64,000 nt of DNA from positions 27,334,001 through 27,398,000 of the forward strand of contig NC_061771.1 in NCBI RefSeq assembly GCF_022458985.1, read 5' to 3'. A model generated the notes under the pieces. It searched no databases and was not told the origin of the DNA. It saw nothing but the letters and a program-made list of their open reading frames with translations. Positions 36,882 through 47,943 of the stretch are shown here, in pieces. A program made the position numbers and the translations under genes. The DNA is from Mugil cephalus. Its lineage: Eukaryota > Chordata > Actinopteri > Mugiliformes > Mugilidae. Each line of letters begins with the position of its first letter. The first letter of the stretch is position 1.

Positions 36882-37700
36882 GTAGTGTGACCATTTCTAA
36901 AGATCGTTTCATGAATTGTAGTCAGGATGCAAGTAGCACACATCATTTTATTCTACGTACCATTTCCAGCTTATTCCCCTTTTCAGAGCAGCAGCAGCTC
37001 AGAGCTCAGAGTCCTTGAGTTTAGAATGGACTGCATTGATGTCCAGCTTGTTCAGGTGTTGTTGCAGGTATTTTCCTGGTGCGTCTTTAAAGTTGTCGTC
37101 ACTTAGATGAGCTCTGAAACAGTCACTGGTTGATATGGAAACTGTTTTCTGTTTACATGTCCCTTATACACTGTGATAAGTCAGAGTGGTAATAACTTGG
37201 ATCAGAAGAGGAATGTCTCTGGTTTCACAGCATCAACATATGTGCAACATCCCTCCTAAACACGTGCACACATACATGTATTTATTCTACCTGCTGTTTT
37301 GCACTGTCTGCATCCTCACCAGCAGAGATGTGTGAATATATACATATATTTATATACATGAGCAAACTCATCTCCCATATTTTCTTACTTGAACGTTGCC
37401 TTGTTTGTTTGTAACATGTTGTTTTGTATATCTTCTATATTCTTCTATTTTTATCCTTTAGTCCACCCATATGTGCACTGTCTGTGATGCTGAATGTCTC
37501 TGCTGCTGTTAACTAGAAGTTCCCCACTGCAGGATGGAGAAAGGAACATCTTATCTTATCTTATCTTATCTTATCTTATCTTATCTTATTATAGAAATAT
37601 TTTGACACTGATAAAATGACTTCCTGGATTTGTTCTGTGGTTCACATCTACAGTTCAGCACATGGTTAATAATCAGTTCTGGTCACATGCTCTGATCTCT
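36882..37700. other. Non-coding stretch duplicated at 51,210-51,990
   Basis: No exon was found, in particular no tyrosine-motif tail exon for the CD22-like copy upstream on the minus strand. It contains a TTATC pentanucleotide repeat. Confidence 0.6.
37550..37590. repeat. (TTATC)n microsatellite
   Basis: About eight units; the paralogous tract at 51,840-51,875 has about seven. The flanking sequence is duplicated, and copy 2 also lacks some 27 bases just before the tract. Confidence 0.95.
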
Positions 37701-38394
37701 TTCACCTCTACAGCCTCCACAGGTTCATTGGGTTCAGTCCCACAGCTGAAGAGTTTCTTCTTCCTGGATGGAATCCAAGAAATAAGACGACGGATGAAAA
37801 CAAATTTAAAAGTAAATGAATAGTAAAGTTAAAAAAAAAACAAACACACTCACCTCATACACAGAATCAAAAGAAGCAGAGGAACCAGCACCATCAAAGT
37901 TAACCTGATGACATTCAGTTTTACTGGTAATTTTCCTACAAATGAACAAACACTGATATGAGGTCTTTGTGTCACTAACAGAGTTGATTGTTCATATCAA
38001 GCAAAGAAACAATGAACCGTGTAAAAACATCCTGACAGTAGATGTTGTTGTTTTACAATCACTGGAGGTTTTCTCTGCAGTGACTTGTTGATAATCTCTG
38101 ATGCAGTGAACTGATATTTGAATCTTTATTTACCTGTGACACCAACCAGGTGTAAGGTGGAGTTATGACGTCCTCTTCTGTTCTGGGCTTCACAGTAATA
38201 ACTCCCTCTGTGTTCAGGTCTGAAGTCAGTGATGGTGAAGATCTGTCCTGAAGCTTTTGGTGAGTCTTCATTCTCCTTGTACCAGGTGTAGTTAGCTGCT
38301 GGGTTAGCATCACTGCTACAGGTCAGAGTCCCTGAACTACCCTCCACTATCTCACCAGATGGACTCACTGACACAGAGGGAAGCTTTGGAGGAT
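37673..38394 (-). pseudogene. CD22-like gene, 3' exons only, copy 1
   Basis: Three minus-strand exons: a C2-type Ig exon (38,134-38,394; [20 protein letters not shown] ... [15 protein letters not shown]), a transmembrane exon (37,854-37,935; [20 protein letters not shown]) and a short juxtamembrane exon (37,706-37,763; [19 protein letters not shown]). Phases agree between them. Upstream of the Ig exon, homology with the second copy stops at the acceptor itself and BEL/Pao sequence begins, so the V-type and other Ig exons are missing and the acceptor has lost its pyrimidine tract. If the last exon is not spliced, it reads about ten more residues to a TGA without any tyrosine. Confidence 0.75.
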
Positions 38395-38414
38395 CTGGAG
38401 GTCTCTGAGTTTGT

Positions 38415-39840
38415 AGGGCATTTTTTAAATAATGCTCAACATGTTTGAAGGCATATCCATATCCAAAAGGTACTGCACATCCTCCATGACGTTACAACAG
38501 CCTCTGAGGAAGAGGCTATAGTCCTGCAAGGCCTTTATGTCTTCTGCTTTAATTGGAGGCCACGTGAGGGCTTTGTCCATGTAAGCAGAGTCGACCTTTT
38601 GTTCATTTCCAAACTGTTCCTTTAACAAAGCTTTTGCCTTTGTGTATCCTCGCTCTGGATTCATGTGTTGGCAGCTTCTCACAAGCGCTTTATCATGACC
38701 CTTCGTGTGTTGTTCCAAAAAAATATAAACGATCACGGCTGTTAGTTGTGTTCCTCTCAACTCCATTCTGGAAAGCTTTAATGAACGTGTGATATTTTAA
38801 TGGATCGCCATCATAAATTGGGATCTCGCTCTTAGGTAGAGCTGAGAGGCATTGTTGTTGCATTAGCAATGTTGTTACTTTGTTTTGTTTCCTCATGATG
38901 CTAAGAACGTCATTGCTGGTTTCCAGATTCACTGTGTTAAATTCTTGTTGTCCATGTGAATCTCGTGTGTTGAATGGGCTCATATGAAATTGCATTTGGT
39001 TTTGTTCGTATGAAGTTGCATTCTTGTTTGTATTTGTTTCAGTTTGCTTTGGAATAAATCCATTTGCATTGACATTGAATAACTGTTTAGTTTGTGCCTT
39101 TTCCAAAATGATTTCATTCCGTCTCAGGCTTTTAATGTTCTTTTTCCACTAGTTGTGCTTTTTGTCTTGTTCAGTTTGAGCTCTTCTCTCCTTTTGCGCA
39201 GGCGTTGTTCCTCTTCTTCCAAAGCATGCTTCTCCTTTAATAATTTGTGCCTCATGGTGAAGGCTGCCAGCTCGGCTTCTGCCACTGAACATGCAGAAGA
39301 AGTTGAAGAGCCTTGTGACTGAGATGTTTTGTGGCTTCCAACATCTGAAACACCGTCACTTGGTTTAATGTCATCCTCAATTCCATTTCAATCATTTCCA
39401 CAGAGAGTAATGCTATTTCTGGTGAATCCTGTCGTTCCTGAGAGATTTTTTTGTTCAGTTTCAACAATCCTTTTTTGAGTGTCCTTTTGAAATGTGTTGC
39501 TGTCGTTCATAGTGCTTGAAAATCATTCCTTTTGTTTAATGAGTTCATCATGAGGAAGCAGAGGCAACAGTTCTTTGTGTGAGGTGGTGGCGTTTTCACA
39601 CATTGTGTTTAAATTCCCCCAAAACATTGTTTCACTTGAGACACATTTTCCCTTCGTTTCATGAGCTCCTTCATTTTTGGTATCAAACCTTTAGTTTTAT
39701 CCACAACACGTTTGCGTTTGCATTTTGCAGTTTTTCAGTTTTATTCATCAAAGCCTTTTCAGTGAGTTTCCTGTTTCTTTTCCCAGACTCCAAGTCAGAG
39801 CACGAGGCAGCATCATTTGTTTGACTCATTTTTTATTTAT
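38415..39840 (-). mobile_element. BEL/Pao-type retrotransposon gag fragment
   Basis: The minus strand encodes KSEIPIYDGDPLKYHTFIKA and, in another frame, KDKALVRSCQH-like sequence: HDKALVRSCQHMNPERGY, KALLKEQFGNEQKVDSAYMD and LFLRGCCNVMEDVQYLLDMD. This is the conserved gag part of fish BEL/Pao LTR elements. Upstream lies a Lys/Glu-rich region in broken frames. There is a frameshift near 38,730 and nothing of the protease, reverse transcriptase or integrase. It abuts the Ig exon of the CD22-like copy. Confidence 0.75.
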
Positions 39841-41890
39841 TATTTTTTTTTTTTCCATTCAGTTTCAGAGAACTGGGATGTTTAAATCCATCCACAAAAA
39901 CAATTCTTCTCAACAAGGCGGCATCCGCGTTTCTCCTTGAAACATGATAAACTTTCGCATACACAAGCGACAGAGTGCAGACGTCACTCAGCGCACGGAG
40001 CAAACACAATGCACAGATATTATTCGACCAGCATCCCGTTATTCAACTGTTCCAAACGGAGAACCACACACAAACATGCACAGGTGAGCTTACCTGTCCT
40101 CCATGACAGATGTGTGATGTGGCGCTTTGTCTTTTGTTTGACACCGCTGCACTTACTGTGCGTCTCGTTGATCCATTTGCGCTGTGAGCGATCGCTTTCT
40201 TGTTGCCTTTTTTGTTGACAAAATTGTAACGACTTGCCTGTCATTCAAAAGTGGTTTGAGAGGATGAGGTGAGGTCCTGTGTATTTTGTGTGACGCGCTG
40301 ATGCTGGTTCATGTAAATACGCTGAGTCCAGGTGAGTTTAAGCGTTTAATAAATCCATCGCAGCCACTTCAGCGGCTTTCAGATTACATGTGCCAAAAGA
40401 TGGTGAAGGTTTGCACTGGTGGTGAATATGTAACAAAGCAAAAAAAAACTGAACCAAAGCGGTCAACAAAACTTACGGCCACCTAACACTCGCCTCTCTC
40501 CTCACTCAGTGCAGGTGAACCAGCTCCCTACATCACCTACGCCAATCATCCCCCAGTGCCCACGTGACCCAAGCCCTGCGCGTCACCGTGGCAACCAGAC
40601 CAAACAAATCAAAAGGCGAATAATCCACCAGTGCAACAGTGCGGCTCCTACATGCACTGAAACATCGCAGTCCGAACTCCAACTGTGTCGTCTTCAACGT
40701 TTAAATCCAGCTGACAACAGATCTGTTTGTGGGGGCTGACACCTGAGTGGGAAGTCCCGCCCATCCAGGTGAGGGAGGAGCTTTCCCCCTTTATAAGCTC
40801 AGGTGTGGACAGTTACTGCCTCTTCGTTCGGGGCCTCTGGATGTCAGGAGGAGAGTCTGCGTTTCACTGCTCCCCTGGTCGAGCCACTGCACCGAGCCAG
40901 TCACCCCACCTGGGCCAGCTCCAGCAGTGATCTTGTTGACGGGTTTGGTGCCAGACTGCTGCTTTGTCGGGATGAATGTAAACCAGGCTGCAGCATCAGG
41001 ACTGATTAGAACCAACCATTTGGTTAAAGGACTGGGAAACTCTTACCTTTCTGACTCACATTCATACTGTTCAACTGCTTGTAGTTTTATCCTTGATGTC
41101 TATATATTGTACACATTGTTTTAATGATTGATGGCTGTGAACCAACTGATTTTTTTTTTTTACTACGTTTTGTTGTGTCTTTGGTTCTCGGCAGAGGGAG
41201 GAGCTGCGGGGAGGACGCGTTGGATACACACACACATTGCATGCATGGTGGCAGGTTTGCAGTGCAGTGGTCACTTTATTGGTGTGTGGATTTGCCCTTT
41301 CTGTTGCAGTGTGCAGTTTGCAGTGGTTTGCAGTACTCACGGTGAACACACATGGTGGTTGTTGGGGTTGGCGATAGAATCTCCCCGCAGTGAGTACCCT
41401 GTCTAGTATTTATGCTATTTTATTCCAGTAGCTGGCATAGTACTCACTTTAGTATTATCATTGTATGATAAAAAGACTTTTGTTATAAAATTATAGCGTC
41501 TGTTTCTGTTTATTTTTAGGTCCTCTTCTCATTTATTTCATTTTTGTAAATGAATATTATTCATTGACTGCACGACTACGGCTCTTCTTACCTGTAAAAT
41601 TTGCTTGTGTCAATTGTCCAGCAATCGCAGCCTCTGTTGGTACTTTTGATACCTGCTCCTCATTGTATTTACTGGACTTGGTCACAAAGTGGCGCTGCGA
41701 GCAGGGTTAGAGCCCCAGACGTGCATTCAAGTCAGTCGGTTCATTGCTGTGACTTTTTAGGCATTTGTTTCTTGAACTGTATGTTAATTGTGTTTTTTTG
41801 TTTTTTTTTTCAAGACAAAGCAGCAGCTGGCATCCCCTGTAAATCTGACATTCATTCAGTAGGTGTAGTTTTTCTTCGGCCTTGTTCCTG
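39840..41890. other. Probable LTR and leader sequences, no gene
   Basis: 40,000-40,490 may hold the LTR of the BEL/Pao fragment; on the minus strand it would start TGTTAGGTGGCCGTAAG at 40,489. From about 40,735 a second region with a TATA-like CTTTATAAGCTC (40,789) and a possible primer-binding neighbourhood near 41,680 (GTGGCGCTGCGAGCAGGG) precedes the Gypsy gag and may be its LTR and leader. Limits are not established. Confidence 0.35.
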
Positions 41891-41892
41891 CC

Positions 41893-42965
41893 TTGTCCAA
41901 AATGGAGCAGCAAAATGAATCCCCCCCTCAGGCAGGCCCCTCCAATGCACAGGATAGGCTGGTTTATATACCAAGAGAAAGGGCTTGTCCTCTGTTCAGT
42001 GGTATTGGTGAAATTGATGTCCAGAGTTGGGTTGAAGAAGTAACATGTATCATGCGCACACGGAGGCCTGCTCCTATCGATAAAGCCCATTTCATCCATG
42101 ACCACCTGATTGGTGATGCCCGTGAGGAAGTTAAATACCAGCCATCCCGGGTTGAGGAGGACCCTGATCGTATTTTTGACGTCCTCCGCACCCAGTGCAG
42201 CTGCCCCCTTTTCATTTATGGCAGTTAAAGAAGCTTTTTATGCCAGGAAACAACAGGAAGGAGAAACATTGAGGGAATCTTCACATGCACCGTTTTCCTT
42301 GATGGACAAGATGATCCAGAGTTGTCCAGAGAAACGCATCCCTGATGCTGCTAAATTGCTGTGTGAGCAGTTTGTAGAGTGTGTGGCGGGTGGAAATTTG
42401 AGACGAGAGCTCTAGAGAATTACTCGCCAACACCCTGAGTATGATCTCCGTGATATTCGGGATGAGGCTCTTAGGTCGGAGCGAGAGGGCAGGTCAAAGG
42501 AAGAACTAGGCAGGCCCAGTTCCCTCCATGGACAGTATGCAGCATGCAAGACGCATCAGAACACAGGATACTGGAGGGTCAGAACTGGCTGAGCTGAAAG
42601 AAATGTTGAAACAGCAGCAGGCCCAGATTGACCAGCTCACACAGGAAATAAGGTCAAAACGTACTTCATCTAGACCCAGGACCTTCCAAAACAGAGGGCC
42701 GCTCATCTGTCGACGGTGTCAAAAACCAGGCCATTTTGCTAAAGACTGATGAGGAGAGGGTAGTTGCCCCTAACCTTACTCAGAGCTCAGTCACTCAACG
42801 TTCCCAACTCCACCAGTCGGAAAACTAGCTCCCTAGTCATCAAGGACGCGCCTGATGCCAGCCCCAATCCAGACATCTGTGGAGTTCTCGGCATGAATGT
42901 GATCCGTGATTTTGGTTCTAGTCATCAGTTACAAATCAGTACAAGATTTGTAAAAATGTAAATGC
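41893..42965 (+). mobile_element. Ty3/Gypsy-type retrotransposon remnant (gag, protease trace)
   Basis: The gag start frame is at 41,893 (RLVYIPRERACPLFSG, DKAHFIHDHLIGDAREEVKY). The frame shifts near 42,205 into AVKEAFYARKQQEGETLRE, meets a stop near 42,413, and continues in pieces to a coiled-coil segment (LKEMLKQQQAQIDQLTQEI) and one zinc knuckle, CRRCQKPGHFAKD. The final knuckle Cys codon is replaced by TGA at 42,748. Shortly after, GVLGMNVIRDF near 42,880-42,912 recalls the C-terminal side of a retroviral-type aspartic protease; the sequence between and the polymerase are deleted. It is dead as a mobile element. Confidence 0.75.
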
Positions 42966-44900
42966 ACAAATAAGCTGAAACTGAATAAAACGCCTGAATA
43001 TGTTTTCATTATTAATAAAGCGACCAAAGATGTAAAATGTATTACAGGTGTTTATTCTAGGTGAAGCTGAGAGTAACTATTGAGTATTGCAATTGGTTTT
43101 ATGTTGACCAGTTTTATTTTTTGTTTGTTTCTTTGCTGAAATCGTAGCTGACACACAGGTGAGACACGAACAGAGAGAATGAGAGACGGGGGTTTGAGTT
43201 GTTCATTGATGTGAAATAAATTGATTAATGCACTTTTTCAACATGTGGATTCAAGTCCGAGTGAAGTCACAGTCATTGGTGTTGAAGTTCAAGTCAAGAT
43301 GTAAGTCTTTTTATATGTTGTCGAGTCTAATGTCATCAAATTAACGAGTGTTACTTGCTTTGGAAACGACGGATTTGAATGACGTCACGATGGCGTAACG
43401 TCACGGCAGGAGCCGAGGTTTTAAATAGAGGCTCTCTGGTGATGGCCTTCAACATCCTCTCTCATCCAGAGGACAAAGGGCCCCAATGACCACGAGGAAG
43501 GAGGGAAGCCCGGATCTCTGCAGCCGCACCGTTGACATGGAAGCTCAAGGCTCGTCTCAACACCGCTGACAAGATGCCTCGGACACAGGCCGAAGCAACG
43601 CCATGTCAGCTGTTCCCCGGCCAAGAGACCCGATAGGCTCCCTCTGGAGTGTCGGCTCTTCCTGTTGTGTCTTCTGAAGGAGTCGGAGGATGTTGGCCGA
43701 CGGAGGCCCTGTGTTTTTACAGGGGGCTCATTGTTTCTTTTTTTAATCAGTTCTCCTCCAAACACACAAAATATCAACGTTGGGCGCCAGACAGGATTCA
43801 CACTGTCAGAAAAATAATTTATAGTTTTATATTCATGAAGATAATTGAAGAGGCAAGAAAAAGACCCAGCTATTGCCTCCCTACTAAATTAATACCACAA
43901 GGAAAACAAAGAAAATCAGTTCAGGGATTAACGTTTCTTTTAAGTACAACAAAGGTTGATTACAGCTTCAATCCTCAGATATTCAAATATATCAGTAAGA
44001 AAACAAAGAAAATCAGTTCAGTTTTTTCATCTAAAGTGTCATGATGTTCAGACTTTGGCCTGAGTTGATTTGATTTGTTTGCTGTGGCTCAGTTGTTCAT
44101 TTAAAGCTTTGATTAAAATTTTTAACAAGAGAAATGAAATAAACAGTGAATGATAAAATCACATTTCAACACACAAGTCATTCATGATTGTTGAATTAGA
44201 ACAAAATAAAAGACTTCCCTTCACTACTGCCGACCAGGAAATAAACACAGTCCCTCCTTCTTTGTCACGTGTTTAGTTTTATGATGCAACTGTTGATCGA
44301 GGTTCAAACCTGCAGCTACTTCCTGCTCTGAAACATTTTTTCTTTTCCTGCTGTGAAGTGAAGCAGTTCCTCCGTGCAGCTACAAACAAGTAAGTAGGCT
44401 CTGACCGTTTGTATTCACTGTATATTATTTACCTGACTGATGGTAGGTCATTCATTCAGATCAGGAAATCAGATCAAATCAAGAGTTTTAACATCGGCTC
44501 CTTTAAACGTTCGACGTTAACGTGGAAAATCTCTTCCTGGACTCTTGGTTGTTCAGCACTAGTTAATAAATGTCAGGATAATAAGAGCAATGTGTGTGTA
44601 ACTGTAACACGTCTGTGGCGTCTATGACCATGAATGATGTGGATTTTATTGTGATTAGTTTTGTCGTCTGCTCCTCTTCCTGGAACAAGTCAGAGTCTGA
44701 TAACTCCTCCCTCTTCCTGTAGCAGCTCCACTCATATTTCCTCATGTCTCCTTGTTCCCTCCCCTTTAGATCTCTACATTGAAGATGGGTGTAAGCAGCA
44801 TGTGGTGAAGTGTGAGAGCTGACAGGCTCCATTCACTGTACAATCACATGTTGTTCAGATCAGAGCTCAGACTAGTTTCACTTCTAGCAAACAGAAACTC
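42966..44900. other. TRIM 5' flank, copy C
   Basis: No exon is called. The region is conserved with the corrupted 27,440-29,360, which marks it as part of the duplicated unit. It includes GACGTCACGATGGCGTAACG near 43,381 (a CRE-like TGACGTCA overlaps its start) and GAGAGGTGAA just before the start codon. Minus-strand frames of 126 and 89 codons have no recognisable domain. Confidence 0.5.
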
Positions 44901-44927
44901 ACACAGTCGTCGACACTGAGAGGTGAA

Positions 44928-46601
44928 ATGGAGCAGAAAGGAGTTCAGCTGGACAGAGAAACCTTCTCTTGTTCCATCTGTCTGGATCTACTGAAGGATC
45001 CTGTGACTACTTCCTGTGGACACAGCTACTGCATGAACTGTATTAAAAGCCACTGGGATGAAGAAGACCAGAAGGGAATCTACAGCTGCCCTCAGTGCAG
45101 GAAGACTTTCATACCGAGGCCTGTCCTGGAGAAACACACCATGTTAGCAGAGTTAGTGGAGCAGCTGAAGAAGACTGGACTCCAAGCTGCTCCAGCTGAT
45201 CACTGCTATGCTGGACCTGAAGATGTGGCCTGTGACTTCTGCACTGGGAGGAAGCTGAAAGCCTTCAAGTCCTGTATAAACTGTTTAGCCTCTTACTGTG
45301 AGAAACACCTCCAACCTCACTATGATGCAGCTCCATTAAAGAAACACAAGCTGGTGGAGCCCTCCAAGAAGCTCCAGGAGAACATCTGCTTTCGTCATGA
45401 TGAGGTGATGAAGATGTTCTGTCGTACTGATCAGCAGAGTATCTGTTATCTCTGCTCTGTGGATGAACATAAAGGCCACGACACAGTCTCAGCTGCAGCA
45501 GAAAGGACTGAGAAGCAGAAGGAGGTGGAGGTGATGCTAGAAAACATCCAGCAGACGATCCAGGAGAGACGCAAAGACGTGGAGCTGCTTAGACAGGAGC
45601 TGAAGGCCATGGCTCACTCTGCTGATAAAACAGTGGAGGACAGTCGGGAGATCTTCACTGAGATGATCCGTCTCCTCCAGAAAAGAAGCTCTGATGTGGA
45701 GCAGCTGGTCAGATCCCAGCAGGAAACTGAAGAGAGTCGAGTCAAAGATGTTGAGGAGAAGCTGGAGCAGCAGATCACTGAGCTGGAGAGGAAAGGCTCC
45801 GAGCTGAAGCAGCTCTTAAACACAGAGGATCACAACCAGTTTCTACACAACTACCCCTCACTGCCACCACCCAGTGAGTCTACACACTCATCCAGCATCA
45901 AGATTCGTCCTCTGAGGAACTTTGATGGCGTGAAAGCAGCTGTGACAGAGACCAGAGAGAAACTACAGGACATTCTGAGAGAGACATGGACAAACATCTC
46001 AGTGACAGTGACTGAAGTGGATGTTTTACTGCCACAACCAGAGCCAAAGACCAGAGATGAATTCAGGAAATATTCATGTGAAATCACACTGGATCCAAGC
46101 ACAGCAAACAAATATCTGTTATTATCTGAGGGGAACAGAAAAGTAACAAGAATGAATCAATCTCAGGCGTATTCTCATCATCCAGACAGATTCACTGGTT
46201 ATTGTCAGGTCCTGAGTAGAGAGAGTCTGACTGGACGTTGTTACTGGGAGGTGGAGTGGAGAAGAGGAGGAGTTGATGTAGCAGTCGCATACAAGAATAT
46301 CAGCAGAGCAGGGGGGTCATATGAATGTGGATTTGGATACAATGACAAATCTTGGTCATTATGTTGTGACACAAACAGCTATGAATTTTACCACAACAAC
46401 ATCCAAACTCCTGTCTCAGGTCCTGTTTCCTCCAGAGTAGGAGTGTACCTGGATCACAGAGCAGGTCTTCTGTCTTTCTACAGCGTCTCTGAAACCATGA
46501 CTCTCCTCCACAGAGTCCAGACCACATTCACTCAGCCTCTCTATGCTGGACTCTGCTTATTGAATGTTGGAGACACTGCTGAGTTGATTAAAGTGAAATA
46601 G
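44928..46601 (+). CDS. finTRIM-type E3 ubiquitin ligase, copy C, intact single exon
   Basis: An uninterrupted 557-residue frame. Residues 15-57 form a RING finger (C15, C18, C30, H32, C35, C38, C54, C57), which binds zinc and recruits E2 ubiquitin-conjugating enzymes. Two B-boxes follow (about 101-140, CDFCTGRK...CEKH; about 153-190, CFRHDEV...CSVDEHKGH). A coiled coil spans about 190-300 (Glu/Lys/Leu-rich) and drives dimerisation. A PRY-SPRY (B30.2) domain spans about 382-557 (CEITLDPSTANKYLLLSE, CYWEVEW, GVYLDHRAGLLSFYSV). Order and length fit teleost finTRIM/TRIM25- and TRIM16-like proteins, cytosolic factors of innate antiviral immunity whose B30.2 loops bind targets. The ATG in GGTGAAATGGAG fits the family start. 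At least two more copies exist in the window (14,246; 29,363). The exact orthologue is not assigned. Confidence 0.93.
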   Translation: MEQKGVQLDRETFSCSICLDLLKDPVTTSCGHSYCMNCIKSHWDEEDQKGIYSCPQCRKTFIPRPVLEKHTMLAELVEQLKKTGLQAAPADHCYAGPEDVACDFCTGRKLKAFKSCINCLASYCEKHLQPHYDAAPLKKHKLVEPSKKLQENICFRHDEVMKMFCRTDQQSICYLCSVDEHKGHDTVSAAAERTEKQKEVEVMLENIQQTIQERRKDVELLRQELKAMAHSADKTVEDSREIFTEMIRLLQKRSSDVEQLVRSQQETEESRVKDVEEKLEQQITELERKGSELKQLLNTEDHNQFLHNYPSLPPPSESTHSSSIKIRPLRNFDGVKAAVTETREKLQDILRETWTNISVTVTEVDVLLPQPEPKTRDEFRKYSCEITLDPSTANKYLLLSEGNRKVTRMNQSQAYSHHPDRFTGYCQVLSRESLTGRCYWEVEWRRGGVDVAVAYKNISRAGGSYECGFGYNDKSWSLCCDTNSYEFYHNNIQTPVSGPVSSRVGVYLDHRAGLLSFYSVSETMTLLHRVQTTFTQPLYAGLCLLNVGDTAELIKVK

Positions 46602-47660
46602 ACATAAGTCTCTTCAGGGACAGTTGGTTAAAATGTGTCTTCTAGTCTCCAGGTGGTTTGGTCTCCATGGTTGTAGCTGAGAGCTCATTGTTGTGTCATG
46701 TCTTCACTGCTCAGAGATCAGCCGTCAGTCACACTTTGTGGGCGGTACTTTGTCGTCTCCTGGTTTGTTGTTTGCTCGATGTTGGACTTTGTTTGGGTGG
46801 CGCTCCTTCCTGTGTCTGTTTAGCCACGGAGGCTCTCACTGCTCACCATGACTTTGATTCACATAAACTGACATTTGTCCACATGAGAATCTGAACTTGT
46901 CTGTGCTCTGAACATCTTTGTATGTTGTTGTTGTTGTTGTTGTTGTTGTTGAAATGGATGAAGAGACGAGCTCATGTCAACTGTAGTGATCATGATCATC
47001 ATCAATCAGGACATCAGTCATTATCTGATTGTACATAGCTGATATTCTAAGTCCAACTAACTGATTGTGTGGATGAAGTGAATCTGTGCATGAAATGACT
47101 GAACAAGAGTCATTGATCAGACTTTACTGATTTAATGGGAGAACAAAACTGAAGCTTCACATGATTAATAAAGCTGCTGTTTGTCACACATGAACAAATG
47201 ACCGTCTCCTGTCTTTATTCCAGGATCTCAGCATTTTGCATTTGCTTCTTTTTTATTGCGTTTTTTATTTTCTTTTTGAATCAAATAGTCCCTTAAGTTG
47301 ACAGCCTTGTGTTTTCTGTTCAACTTTCTGCCATCTCTGTCTGTCTGTGTTCTCTGAGCCCTGTTTACATGGAGGAAGATGAAGCTCTTGATGAGACAAT
47401 CCAGCAGAAGAGTCTGACACAGGCCTTGTAGTGTTCAAAGTTTAACGTCACATTTTCTAGTCCTTTTAAATTGTGGTAATATTATAATTGCATACAACAA
47501 TGTTGCAAAATTTTCAGAATAAACCTGGTAATAATTTTACAGGTAATAAGATTTTGTTGTGAACCCAAATGTAGGAGCCATTTAATCTCACATTCAGTGT
47601 TTATTTTATGTTAATAAGTGATATAAGTATTTATGTTTTCACTATTTAGTTGAATGGTAT
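46602..47660. repeat. TRIM 3' flank, copy C
   Basis: Matches 14,338-15,555 closely. Differences include a longer TTG run (46,924-46,951), loss of about 110 bases around it, and a few point changes. Polyadenylation-type ATTAATAAAG near 47,164 is a plausible transcript end. Confidence 0.8.
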
Positions 47661-47860
47661 TTAGCATGGATCCATGTTAGCATTGGCCCTATTGGCATTC
47701 GTCTGTCAGCATCTGGGTTGGAATCCGCCTGTTAGCATCCGTGTTAGCATTCAACTGATTTGTACGTTCAGTCATTCATCTGTTAGCATTGGTCTGTTAG
47801 CCTTCATCTGGTAGCATCCATATGCTAGCGTCCATTTGCTAGCATTAATCTGATTTGTAT
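47661..47860. repeat. GTTAGCAT minisatellite, short allele
   Basis: Same 12-14 bp unit as 32,575-33,525 but only about 200 bp long, in the same position between the TRIM 3' flank and the BED/hAT-like gene. Confidence 0.85.
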
Positions 47861-47943
47861 GTTAACACTAAAATGTAAATTCAATGATTTATGGCTCCAG
47901 AAGGAAGAATTTAAAGCATGTTTAAAGCCGGTGGATGGAAAAA

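Noticed and set aside
44860..44930. Interferon-response element ahead of the TRIM gene
   Set aside because: Single AGAAACT-type words occur, but no GAAANNGAAA match was found, so regulation by interferon cannot be claimed from this sequence.
46658..46894. 78-codon frame in the TRIM 3' flank, conserved at 14,394-14,630
   Set aside because: The two copies are near-identical at DNA level throughout the flank, so frame conservation is not independent evidence, and it lies in the likely 3' untranslated region.
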